This document shows positions 15,248-23,357 of a DNA stretch of 64,000 nt, piece by piece. The notes under the pieces are model-generated. The model worked only from the letters and a program-made list of their open reading frames with translations. It had not been told where the DNA came from and did not search any database. The stretch spans positions 1,922,001 through 1,986,000 of the forward strand of contig NZ_CP173029.1 of NCBI RefSeq assembly GCF_044772865.1, read 5' to 3'. Origin of the DNA: Algirhabdus cladophorae. Lineage in GTDB: Bacteria > Pseudomonadota > Alphaproteobacteria > Rhodobacterales > Rhodobacteraceae. Numbering within the stretch: position 1 is the first letter of the stretch; each line of letters opens with the position of its first letter. A program made the position numbers and the translations under genes.

Positions 15248-17692
15248 TCATTCCAACTCTTCGATGATTTCAACATCCATCTCTGCGTTAGTCGTAGACG
15301 GCGGGGACACACGACGCTCAAAGCGCTGAATGGCCCTAGTAATGTCTGGATCGCCCACTTCCCTTTCAGCATATTTCATAGCATCCAAGACTTCGTCGAC
15401 GAAACCATAGTCACCAGAGACTCGATAAAGCTCTAAACAAACGTCTGCATGCAACTGAAGATTTTGTCTGTGAAACTTATCGCCGGACAATATCGAACTA
15501 GATGCGCTATACGCGTCGTTCAGCATAGCTGCTTTATCTTCAATCATAAGACCGACTGTGCTGACAGCCCGCTCAAGCAATAGACGAACCTTGTAACGCT
15601 TTACAGGGCCATCTGCACGAAGATCATTTTCAAAAACGCGGATTTCAGTTTCTGCGTCAGAGAAGTTCCCACAACGGATAAGATTGTTAATGAGCCGATG
15701 CCTTGGCACCCGTTCTTTCGGCGCGACAGAAATCATCATCCTCAAAAGTTCGTTTTGTTCCCCTTGATCGGCAAGCTTCGACAAGCCGCCATCAAACCCA
15801 CAAAGCTGACGAAGCGTTCTAATTTCGACATCGTATGACGGGGAAATGTTCTTTATAACTTGCTTCAGCAAGCCGTAAATCTCTTCTTGGGCATTAAACT
15901 TATGCTTTGAAATTATTTCAGAAATTACTGGGTGTCGGCCACTCCATCCATAGATACTCTCCCTCGAGTTGATGGGATATTCATCGACCAAGCCTTCGAG
16001 GTTTCCTAGTACTAAAGACACGTCCTGCGCACTGATCTGAAGAAGTCGGATGACAAGTTGTCGGTGTACCCTGACACCGAAACTTTCGAGTGCACAAACC
16101 GCTTTGTAAACAGACTGATAATCAGGATTGATGCTAGAAAACTCTTGAAGAATGATTGTGTCAAAGCTGTCGTTAGCAAAGATATTTTTCATGCAAACAA
16201 AAAAGTCTTTGTTACAACGGTCTACCAGCCTTCGTCTGCGCTCTTGCAGGGTAAATCCACGAAAGCTTCGATCTACCAACCTAGAAATCTCGGGCACCTT
16301 TTCGACCAACGCCAGCAAGCTACCTATTTCTGAGCTATCGAGCGAAGACAGATCGACAACACTGCCAAGTTTGAAGAGGTTCGGCGATTTTACTCGCGGC
16401 TTCCAATGGTTGCGAGCAGAAGCCAAGATTAATCTCAGCCGGACATAGCCTTCGTCGCTCATTTGATTGACCAAAAGATTGATGTCCTGGATATAAAGAT
16501 GGGCATTGTCCAGAACCAATATCCCGTCTTTGCCATCGTGTTGTAGCTGCGCAGCTACGCCGAGCCATTCACGAGCAAAAAACTCACGATCTGGATTGTG
16601 TTCCCAACCAAGATAACCGCTCTCAACTAAGTCGCAAGCTACCTGCCTGGCCAACGTTGTTTTTCCGACACCGCTTGAGCCTAGGATCATTGAAAACTGT
16701 TCTGTCGATTTTAGTCTCCCTACAATTCGGTCTTTTTGGGTGCGCTGAAAGCAAAACCCAGCCCTCAAATCGCAGTATGATGCTGCCCCTCCTGCAAACA
16801 TCTTCCCAAAATCAGCATTCCCCAGATCAAACTGGTGCTTAATGTCGAGCGTTATGGCCCTCAGTATTGGGCGTTCAGATACTGGATCATCTGAACTGTC
16901 TATGACCTCTACAAGTTGTTCGGATTGTTTGGCTAGCTCGAAGAAGAACTCATCGATCCCACCAAAAGCGACCTGAATCCCCTTTCGCTCCATCAGCAAG
17001 GCTCGATTATGATCTTCCGTATAGAGTAGTAGGAAGATCTTTTTGGCAGATCCCGACTTCCTGTTTAGCCGGATTGCCCGCTTAACAAGAGCATCCAAGT
17101 CGGGATCTGAAAGCGATTGCCCAATGATCACGACGTCATTGGCATTCAGATCATTTTTCATCCTGTCGTAAAGAGCTTCTCGGTAGTCCTCCACGAGATC
17201 ATTGTCTTCCTCAGTGAGAATCATCCGTGATCGATGACCATCCGAAACATCAAGTCCAATTGTGCCATGTATTTTAAAGATCGGCGTAGAGTTGGGAGGA
17301 CAAGGATCTCCGAAATCAAAATTTGTCGAATAAATTCGGATCTGCTTATTCTTCTTGCTGAACCCCCGTTCTACAAGATCATCGTAATTTGTTGTAAAGA
17401 TGGAGACCCAGTCATAGTCGGCTATGCTTTGGATCCCACCTGTAGGCTTAAGCCCCCTGAATGAGTTGCGAACTTGTCGGACCAATTCCTTCCGAGACTT
17501 CTTAAGCTCCACTAGGGAACAAACCTCAGCAAAACTAAATCCGGTCGTATCTTCAGTCAGCAGCGCATCCAAATCGTTGATCAATTTCCCAACACTGGGA
17601 GCACCGGATGGCAAAGACGCCCCGGCCCCGAAGAGCAAGACTGTTTGGCTTGGTAAAATGTTTGAGACCAAAGTGTTGACCGAAATAACCAT
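15248..17692 (-). CDS. SIR2-STAND protein, putative NAD-depleting antiphage sensor
   Basis: 814 residues. Residues 15-255 are a SIR2-like domain: LLFGAGASLPSGAPS nucleotide-binding loop, IFTTNYDDLVE (98-108) with the conserved Asn, KIHG with the catalytic His142, and VVIIGQSLSDPDL (187-199). Residues about 280-600 are a STAND-type P-loop ATPase with Walker A GSSGVGKTT (338-346) and Walker B ILVLDNA (391-397). The C-terminal 200 residues are helical, probably a sensor of TPR-like repeats. SIR2-STAND proteins (Avs5-like and related) cleave NAD+ after recognising a phage protein; the same role is inferred here. It is transcribed alone, ends in a strong terminator, and is AT-richer than its neighbours. 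Confidence 0.8.
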   Translation of the reverse strand: MVISVNTLVSNILPSQTVLLFGAGASLPSGAPSVGKLINDLDALLTEDTTGFSFAEVCSLVELKKSRKELVRQVRNSFRGLKPTGGIQSIADYDWVSIFTTNYDDLVERGFSKKNKQIRIYSTNFDFGDPCPPNSTPIFKIHGTIGLDVSDGHRSRMILTEEDNDLVEDYREALYDRMKNDLNANDVVIIGQSLSDPDLDALVKRAIRLNRKSGSAKKIFLLLYTEDHNRALLMERKGIQVAFGGIDEFFFELAKQSEQLVEVIDSSDDPVSERPILRAITLDIKHQFDLGNADFGKMFAGGAASYCDLRAGFCFQRTQKDRIVGRLKSTEQFSMILGSSGVGKTTLARQVACDLVESGYLGWEHNPDREFFAREWLGVAAQLQHDGKDGILVLDNAHLYIQDINLLVNQMSDEGYVRLRLILASARNHWKPRVKSPNLFKLGSVVDLSSLDSSEIGSLLALVEKVPEISRLVDRSFRGFTLQERRRRLVDRCNKDFFVCMKNIFANDSFDTIILQEFSSINPDYQSVYKAVCALESFGVRVHRQLVIRLLQISAQDVSLVLGNLEGLVDEYPINSRESIYGWSGRHPVISEIISKHKFNAQEEIYGLLKQVIKNISPSYDVEIRTLRQLCGFDGGLSKLADQGEQNELLRMMISVAPKERVPRHRLINNLIRCGNFSDAETEIRVFENDLRADGPVKRYKVRLLLERAVSTVGLMIEDKAAMLNDAYSASSSILSGDKFHRQNLQLHADVCLELYRVSGDYGFVDEVLDAMKYAEREVGDPDITRAIQRFERRVSPPSTTNAEMDVEIIEELE

Positions 17693-17848
17693 CGCTATAC
17701 TTTCGAATTTAATTTCTTAGATGTTTCAGCCGAAACCACGGAATGGCCAGCAAAGATTTTCGTTAGACTAGCAGTTGCTCTCAAAGGTGGGAATACAACA
17801 TATAGGAGAAATCCCAAGATCCTGTGGACCTATCGTTCCAATTCTTGG

Positions 17849-18448
17849 CTAGCTTGCCGAGCCGTGCCACATACGTTTGGCTAGCTCGATCTCCTCTAGC
17901 TCCATAACCCTAGTATATATTGCAGTGGTTTCCAGCGAGGCATGACCCATCCAACGCCTTAAGAGATCTAGTTGAATGCCATTTTGGATTGCATGGACTC
18001 CAAACGAGTGGCGAAGCCCCTTTGGGCAAGCCTGGGGACCCTCTAGTCCTGCGCCTGTCATGACGTTCTTTATCCACCGGTACGCTGTCACGCGATCAAC
18101 ACGCCAATATAGAGCGTTTTCTGAGGTCTTTGCTGACATTTGACGAAGTAAAAGCGATAGATCAGGTGGAATAGGTATTTCACGGACATGGTGTTGATCA
18201 CGTTTTTTCAGGCTTCGTATGGATAGTATTTGCTCCTGAAACTGAAGCGCTGCTGGTGTAAGCGCACGTGCCTCGGATAGTCTGCATCCAGTGTAGAACA
18301 GTGTGAGAGCGAAGACACGGCGTTCCAAGGGCTGTTTCTTACAAGCCTTGAAGAATAAATCACGCTCAGTCGCGTTAAGGTACAGCCGCTTGTTGGTTCT
18401 ACTGTAAAGCTGCATAGAATTTTTAGTTGTATCATCTGGGGTTGTCAT
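17849..18448 (-). CDS. FimB/FimE-sized tyrosine recombinase (catalytic domain only)
   Basis: 199 residues from ATG 18448 (AAGGA upstream; TTG 18451 is also in frame). All tyrosine recombinase landmarks are visible: Arg in YTGCRLSEARAL, Lys in SLKKRDQH, the GLRHSFGVHAI box, His in LLRRWMGHASL and Tyr in TTAIYTRV. The usual N-terminal core-binding domain is absent, as in FimB and FimE, which are also about 200 residues long and invert a promoter segment. Two perfect inverted repeats lie 53 and 189 bases upstream of this start, which fits a DNA-inversion role. It could instead be a plasmid-type multimer resolvase acting on those sites. Confidence 0.8.
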   Translation of the reverse strand: MTTPDDTTKNSMQLYSRTNKRLYLNATERDLFFKACKKQPLERRVFALTLFYTGCRLSEARALTPAALQFQEQILSIRSLKKRDQHHVREIPIPPDLSLLLRQMSAKTSENALYWRVDRVTAYRWIKNVMTGAGLEGPQACPKGLRHSFGVHAIQNGIQLDLLRRWMGHASLETTAIYTRVMELEEIELAKRMWHGSAS

Positions 18449-18500
18449 CAATTCCTTGGGTTTGGGGCGTTCAAGGCAATGTTTAGACAGTGGAATCTTT

Positions 18501-18524
18501 ATGCAACACTATTGCCAATAGTGT
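18501..18524 (+). repeat. left 24-bp inverted repeat
   Basis: Begins ATGCAACACTATTGCC and is the exact reverse complement of 18637-18660. The core ACACTATTG-C-CAATAGTGT is itself a near-palindrome; here the arms extend to 12 bp (18503-18514 and 18516-18527) around one central C. Confidence 0.9.
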
Positions 18525-18636
18525 TGCGCAGGTCTGCGAAACCCTTTCACAACAAGGATTTGGCGCATTGAAACTTGAACATACGCTGGACAAATTGTCC
18601 CTGCAATCTTCATAAAGCCTTGATCTTGCTCAGTGT

Positions 18637-18660
18637 ACACTATTGGCAATAGTGTTGCAT
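18637..18660 (-). repeat. right 24-bp inverted repeat
   Basis: Exact reverse complement of 18501-18524, with central base G where the left copy has C. The two copies enclose 112 bp (18525-18636) and the right one ends 59 bases before the start of the secreted-protein gene at 18720. Either recombination half-site pairs or two operators would look like this. Confidence 0.9.
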
Positions 18661-18719
18661 CGGAGGCCTGTGGATTTCCTCACAAACATTGGGTTGGCGA
18701 AGCAACCTGAGAGGACTTC

Positions 18720-19058
18720 ATGATACGCAAATTGACTGTTTTTCTAGCCGTGGCTAGCATTGGTTTGACTGCATCTATAGCGCCCACGGCCGTATCTGCG
18801 GATGGATGTGGCGGTCAGACGCATGACTATTCCGGCGTCTGGTTAGACGGCACGACGCCAACCGCCGACTACGTCCTTTCCCTGCCTGAACTATCGGTAG
18901 GCGCCAAAGGCTGCTACTGGATCGCAGCCACACCTCAATGGGGTATCAATCAAGACACCACCGAAGTCGCTAGGATCACGGACACTGATCTGCAAGGTGG
19001 CATCCTTGTCGCCGTTGCGGGAAGCCAAGCCGACATTGATGCTGGCCAGAACGTTTAG
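18720..19058 (+). CDS. small secreted protein of unknown function
   Basis: 112 residues. Residues 1-27 are a Sec signal peptide (RKLTVFLAVASIGLTASIA, cleavage near VSA-DG). The mature part of about 85 residues has Cys in DGCGG and KGCYW that may form a disulphide, and no recognised domain. AGAGGAC stands just upstream of ATG 18720. Its promoter must lie in or beside the segment bounded by the two 24-bp inverted repeats, so its expression might switch on and off with the orientation of that segment. Confidence 0.55.
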   Translation: MIRKLTVFLAVASIGLTASIAPTAVSADGCGGQTHDYSGVWLDGTTPTADYVLSLPELSVGAKGCYWIAATPQWGINQDTTEVARITDTDLQGGILVAVAGSQADIDAGQNV

Positions 19059-19505
19059 GTCTGGATCAATCGTGATGGACTCACGGCTTCGGGCTTCCGA
19101 GAAATGTATTTCAACCGGCAGACCCGAGGCATTCAGCGCTGATGTAAAATTGCGCTCACATTAAGACTGGCCAGCATAACGATGTGCTGGTCATTCCTTA
19201 CCAATAGAAATGCACACTTCTGGAAGAAAACGCCCATGTCGCAAAACTTCAAACAGCTCCCACTCATTCAGAAATTACGCAATGATCCTTTGCTTCAACC
19301 GATGCTGCGAGCCGCAAAAATCACCACATTTGTCTTGATAATCTGCATCGTCCTCAACATGACCGTTACTTACACAGCATCGTAGCCGATCTACGCCTCA
19401 TGGTGGGATCACCACTTCGATCGGGTCAGGTCTCTAATTTTTCCTGACTTTTTCGGTGTGGACAACTTACCGTGCAGGTGCAGGCTCCCCTGCTACCATT
19501 CAGCT
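19059..19505. other. mostly non-coding stretch
   Basis: These 447 bases hold only one plausible small gene (19236-19385). A TACCAT hexamer in a TGC-TACCAT context at 19491-19499 stands six bases before ATG 19506, a possible -10 element of a leaderless transcript. Nothing else is recognised. Confidence 0.4.
19236..19385 (+). CDS. possible small single-span membrane protein
   Basis: 49 residues from ATG 19236. The C-terminal half is a membrane span (ITTFVLIICIVLNMTVTY) after a polar helix (FKQLPLIQKLRNDPLLQ). No clear ribosome binding site and no family, so it may be a chance frame; the hydrophobic span is the only support. Confidence 0.25.
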   Translation: MSQNFKQLPLIQKLRNDPLLQPMLRAAKITTFVLIICIVLNMTVTYTAS

Positions 19506-20147
19506 ATGAACACACAAGAACATGCGCAAACGCGCAAATGGCTAACTGTTGATCAAGCCTTCGCAGTGAGTCAGGCGGCAGGACTAAACCGTACCAAGAA
19601 AACAATACGCTCATGGTGCCGGCTTGAGCACGTTGAATCCCAAAAACAAACTACCCCAACAGGCGAACGCTGGATGGTCGAAGCTGCTTCACTGGATGTC
19701 AAAATCCAGTCAGAGCTGGAATTTCTGCGTCAAACATCAGGCGTCCCAGCCAGTGCGAACCCGTCCGAACCCGTGCAGACGAAGGACGAACCGGTGAGGA
19801 CAGGTACGAACCTGTTCGGACAAGAGCAGACCCGTCCGCACCCCGACGAACGCACACATACCGAGAGCGCACCGTCTGCTCGTGAGCGCGAACTTGAGGT
19901 AAAGCTGCGATCACTGGAAATCGACAAAGCCGTGCGAGACAAGCAAATCGAATTCTTCACGAAGCAAAACGAAGAAGGGCAGCAGAGCTTGCTCAGCCAG
20001 AGCCGCTACATCGGCCACCTGGAAACCCAAGTTCTCCGCCTTGGCGGGGAACCAAATCAAGCGTTCCTTAAGCCGCCGGTGCCACATGATCCAGTTGATC
20101 CAGTCACCAATCACAACCAACCGCCATTGAACCGCAGTGTTAATTAA
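19506..20147 (+). CDS. plasmid-type DNA-binding protein with coiled coil
   Basis: 213 residues from ATG 19506. Residues about 8-55 look like a helix-turn-helix of MerR/excisionase type (KWLTVDQAFAVSQAAGL, then KKTIRSWCR and GERWMV). A low-complexity linker follows (residues about 80-115), and residues about 120-175 form a coiled coil (ERELEVKLRSLEIDKAVRD). The layout resembles small plasmid replication or partition accessory proteins. The linker-coding DNA at 19750-19840 contains short repeats of GAACCCGT and the inverted pair GTCCGAAC (19763-19770) / GTTCGGAC (19814-19821). There is no Shine-Dalgarno, and a -10-like hexamer lies six bases before the ATG. Confidence 0.55.
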   Translation: MNTQEHAQTRKWLTVDQAFAVSQAAGLNRTKKTIRSWCRLEHVESQKQTTPTGERWMVEAASLDVKIQSELEFLRQTSGVPASANPSEPVQTKDEPVRTGTNLFGQEQTRPHPDERTHTESAPSARERELEVKLRSLEIDKAVRDKQIEFFTKQNEEGQQSLLSQSRYIGHLETQVLRLGGEPNQAFLKPPVPHDPVDPVTNHNQPPLNRSVN

Positions 20148-20190
20148 TCCAGCCCAAAGCGATAGAGCCCATGCTATAATCACCACATCT

Positions 20191-20547
20191 ATGGACGCGC
20201 AAAACATCGGGCAAATTCTCAGGGACAGAAACATCATTCTCAAAGGCGGTGACGTCATCACCAATGGTGGTGGTTTTACCCAAGTTCCAAATTTCATATT
20301 GGTCAGCAAGAAGGTCAGTGTTGGTGCAAAGCTGACCTATGCCATGCTTTTGAAATATGCTTGGCAGAACGACCACTGTTTTCCTGGACAAGAGACATTG
20401 GCCGACGACATGGGTACAGGGAAGAGATCAGTGGTCAGATGGATCAAGGAACTTGAGGACGCGAATTTCCTGAAGATCAAACGACGCGGATTAGGTAAGT
20501 CAAACCTCTACGAGTTGAACCTCACCGCTCGAAAACGTCCAAACTAG
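20191..20547 (+). CDS. winged-helix protein, replication-initiator-like
   Basis: 118 residues from ATG 20191. The core is a helix-turn-helix of the type seen in small plasmid and phage replication proteins: FTQVPNFILVSKKVSVGAKL, then CFPGQETLADDMGTGKRSV, VVRWIKELEDANFLKIKRRG and NLYEL as the wing. An extended -10 element TGCTATAAT ends at 20180, ten bases before the ATG, with no Shine-Dalgarno, so the transcript has almost no leader. Downstream inverted repeats (20547-20622) could be its binding sites. It could be a replication initiator remnant or a transcription regulator. Confidence 0.55.
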   Translation: MDAQNIGQILRDRNIILKGGDVITNGGGFTQVPNFILVSKKVSVGAKLTYAMLLKYAWQNDHCFPGQETLADDMGTGKRSVVRWIKELEDANFLKIKRRGLGKSNLYELNLTARKRPN

Positions 20548-20622
20548 AAGTGCCAATCTGGCACTTCTGGACATGCCATCACGTCACCTCTGTGACGCCA
20601 AATTGGCACTTCCTTCTATAGA
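20547..20622. repeat. cluster of inverted repeats
   Basis: Three dyads in 76 bases: GAAGTGCCA/TGGCACTTC around ATC (20547-20567), CGTCAC/GTGACG (20582-20597) and TTCTATAGAA (20613-20622). A further copy of the first arm, TTGGCACTTC, is at 20603-20612. This density suggests protein-binding sites, perhaps an origin or operator region. The rest of the gap to 20706 shows nothing. Confidence 0.55.
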
Positions 20623-20706
20623 AGAATACTCACTTAAGAACATAAGCCCCAACAGCACTCAGATCTTTGTGGATAAAAAAGAAAGGGGGATTCCAGCCAA
20701 GGCCGA

Positions 20707-21848
20707 TCAGAGCCGACCCTTTCGCGCATTGATCGCAGACGCATCGATGCTGTTCTTCAAATGCACGGCATAGTGTCGTTCGATCATCTCGACGGACGTG
20801 CGACAATTCTTGGCAATCTGATAGATGTCCGCGCCTTCCAGAAGGCGAAAAGAGATGTAGCTGTGCCGAAGCGAATATAACGAACGTCGATTACCTTCGC
20901 GATCAATCTTGAGCTCGATCTCCGCGAGGATGCGATTGAATTGCTTCTTGTGGTCGGCAGGGAACAACAGGTCGGTCTGCATGGGGTCATTCCTTGCAAC
21001 CATCCGTTTGAAGGGCATCACCGCCCCAGTCATGCTCTTACAATAGCCGGTGCCGCGCTTGCCGCGCACTTCGATCTCAAGGATCGTTTCTCCAGTGCCT
21101 TCGTCATCCACAATCGACACATCACGATATTCCAGCCGATTTACTTCGTCTGGCCGAAGGCCAGTGTTGGCCATAAATAAGATCAGGTCATGCAATTGCT
21201 GGGCACTGTGATGCCACGCCTTACCCTCGGCACGTTTGATGTTTGCGCGGGTTGCTGTGTAAAGCCGCTTGTATTCCTCCGGCGAAAACCAAGCCCGATG
21301 GGTGACCTTCGCAGATGCTCGGTAGGGTTCAGACAGATCCGGCAACGCGGCCAGCCAACCATGCCGGATCGACAGCTTTAACACCTGCCGCAGCGTGACG
21401 ACCTCATGATGCATGGTGGAGCGAGAGGGGGGCTTAAAGTCAGGGTCATCTTGCAGGCGAAAGATGCGATAGTCTTGCACCGATCCTGGTGTGATCTGCG
21501 ACAAGCCCATATCGCCAAAGAAGGGAACTAAGTGGTTGCGCAATCGCGCCTTGTGCCCGCGCACATAGATCGCGTTCCGCTCACCAGCCGTGATGACCTC
21601 ATACTCTTTTACAAACCGCGCAGCAGCTTGTTTGAATGTTGTTTCTGCAACCAGTTCGCCTCGGGCCTTCTTGCCCCGCAGATCGAGATACCAATCCTCT
21701 GCAAATTCCTTGGCCTTTGCGAGGCTCTCTTCCTTCGTGCTGACCCTACGTTTTTGCCCTCAATATACGTCGAACACTGCCAGACCGCGCTACGCGGTCT
21801 TTTATAAACGTGAACCTTACCACCCAGAATTTGGTGTTTTTCAGCCAT
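20707..21848 (-). pseudogene. tyrosine integrase with one-base frameshift, beside tRNA-Phe
   Basis: The gene starts at ATG 21848 (MAEKHQILGGKVHVYKRP) and would give about 380 residues. Near 21742-21747 the frame shifts: upstream reads EGKNVG and downstream STKEESLAKAKEFAEDWYL. Adding one base there restores KNVRVSTKEES, so a single-base deletion is likely. The C-terminal catalytic part is otherwise whole: Arg in NTGLRPDEVNRL, Lys region in EVRGKRGTGYCK, YSLRHSYISFRLL, and Tyr in IERHYAVH. It lies directly next to the 3' end of tRNA-Phe and reads away from it, the usual place of an element integrase. If the frameshift is real, the island can no longer excise by itself. Confidence 0.85.
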
Positions 21849-21961
21849 ATCAAAACCACCCCTCAAACATGTGTCAGAGTGTGTAAGATATGTGAAAGCC
21901 AGAATCGGGCCAACAGACACTTGTTGGATAAATCACAAGTTACTGTTTTGTAGGGAAATTA

Positions 21962-22036
21962 TGGTGCCCGGGGGCGGAATCGAACCACCGACACGAGGAT
22001 TTTCAATCCACTGCTCTACCCCTGAGCTACCCGGGC
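21962..22036 (-). tRNA. tRNA-Phe (GAA)
   Basis: 75 nt with encoded CCA (21962-21964). Acceptor GCCCGGG pairs with CCCGGGC; the D-arm GCTCAGGGGTAGAGC, anticodon loop TTGAAAA with anticodon GAA, and GGTTCGATTCC T-arm are all present. The island boundary is at its 3' end, so this tRNA is the likely attachment target. Confidence 0.95.
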
Positions 22037-22152
22037 ACGGGATGACGGCTGGCGTCTGGGTGAGGGCGTGATAGGCGCTAACGTTTCCGCTGTCCAGACC
22101 GAAAACGAAGGAAATTTGGCCCAAAAGACCGAATGCAGCAATCCTGCCAACT

Positions 22153-22338
22153 TCAATTGATCGGTTTGGGGTCGTAGGGTGCTTCGTCTGGCAATTCATC
22201 TTCTTCTTCAACCGCTTGGCCGGGCAGGACATAGCCGCCTGTTAACCACTTACCAAGGTCCAAGTCCGCGCATCGTTTCGAACAAAATGGCCGGAATTTT
22301 GTGTCCGTTGGACGGTCGCACATAGGACAACTACTCAT
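22153..22338 (-). CDS. yacG: DNA gyrase inhibitor YacG
   Basis: 61 residues. A four-Cys zinc finger is plain: CPMC near residue 4 and FCSKRC near residue 18, followed by the family's DLGKWLTGGYVLPG stretch and an acidic tail. YacG proteins bind the GyrB subunit and block DNA binding by gyrase. Its ATG overlaps the stop of the RNase G gene by four bases (ATGA), so the two are translationally coupled, at the end of the infA-maf-rng-yacG series. Confidence 0.93.
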   Translation of the reverse strand: MSSCPMCDRPTDTKFRPFCSKRCADLDLGKWLTGGYVLPGQAVEEEDELPDEAPYDPKPIN

Positions 22339-23357
22339 GAGATCACCCCGTGCAATGGCAGGCGTTCGCGTTTGCGCTGCAACTCAAAAAGGCCCAAAGG
22401 CGTCCAACCCACCAAAGAGGTTTCAATTGGGTCAGCCTTAAACGCAGCTTGCAGCGCAGATTGGACTTGTTTGCGGTCGTTTTTACTCATTGGGGCGAAA
22501 TCGATCACCACTTGTCCGCCCAATCCGCGCAGACGCAGGTGCCGTGGTAAGCCGCGTGCCACCGACAAATTCGCTTTTAGACCTGCGGCAAAAGATGTGT
22601 CGCCACCAGTGTTGACGTCCACTGCGACAAGGGCACGAGTCGGCTCGATAAACACGTCTGCCCCGCCCATTACCGCACGCGGTGTATCCAACGCGTCGAT
22701 TTGGTCTAAGACGCCGTAATCTTCAAAACAGCCAGACTGTGTGATCACGTCGTCTGCAGCGTCCCAATCGCGCCATGCTGTGATATGCGGTCCGTCGCCT
22801 GCGCTGAGCTGGCCTGGTTGCCCGCCTTCAGCGGCCTGCATGACCCTTTGTGCCTCGTCGATCATCGCTTCAAGGTCTTGGGCAATTGCGTCGTCTTCGG
22901 CTCCGGCGCAAGCCGTGCGAAGGATCACACCGTAGTCCAAATCCTGTAACAATTCGCGGGCCAAAACCAACAATCGGTCGCGTTCATCTTCGTCGCGGAT
23001 CACTCGGGCGATGTTGATACCCGGCGCCGAGGGGGTCACGATAACATAGCGACTTTTGAAAACGATTTTTGTCGTCACAGGAGGGGCTTTGCCTGCCTCG
23101 GCGAGGCTGACCACTTGGACGGGCAACGCATCGCCCGGTTTGATATTTTTGGCTTGGCGCAGAAAGAACGGCTGGTCGGATTTCACAAAAATACCGCCCT
23201 GCCCTTTCATCTGACGTTCGGCCTTGACCAAGTGGATCGCGCCGATGCGTGGCCGATCCGGGCTGTCAACCACCAGATCATCCAATTTCCCCGCAACCAA
23301 GCGCGCAGCGGCCTCGCGACCATTAATATGGTCCAAAAGGATGAGGCTACCCTTCAT
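22335..23357 (-). CDS. ribonuclease E/G family protein
   Basis: 340 residues from ATG 23357, which overlaps the Maf stop in ATGA; upstream in-frame codons only read through maf in another frame. Visible features are the catalytic-core segments YVIVTP...GINIARVI, GVILRTACAG and the DEAD-like metal site region VFIEPTRALVAVDVNTG, then GGQVVIDFAPM. It lacks the N-terminal S1 domain and zinc-link of full RNase E, so it is a short RNase G-like enzyme of the type found in Rhodobacterales. It should act on structured RNAs such as 16S rRNA precursors. Confidence 0.85.
   Translation of the reverse strand: MKGSLILLDHINGREAAARLVAGKLDDLVVDSPDRPRIGAIHLVKAERQMKGQGGIFVKSDQPFFLRQAKNIKPGDALPVQVVSLAEAGKAPPVTTKIVFKSRYVIVTPSAPGINIARVIRDEDERDRLLVLARELLQDLDYGVILRTACAGAEDDAIAQDLEAMIDEAQRVMQAAEGGQPGQLSAGDGPHITAWRDWDAADDVITQSGCFEDYGVLDQIDALDTPRAVMGGADVFIEPTRALVAVDVNTGGDTSFAAGLKANLSVARGLPRHLRLRGLGGQVVIDFAPMSKNDRKQVQSALQAAFKADPIETSLVGWTPLGLFELQRKRERLPLHGVIS

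Noticed and set aside
20573..20773. 66-residue plus-strand open frame over the inverted-repeat cluster
   Set aside because: It overlaps the integrase 3' end on the other strand and has no ribosome binding site or recognisable sequence.
1..21961. Search for a second copy of the tRNA-Phe 3' end as the far attachment site
   Set aside because: I saw no such repeat by eye in the left 22 kb; it probably lies beyond base 1, but I cannot rule out a degenerate copy.
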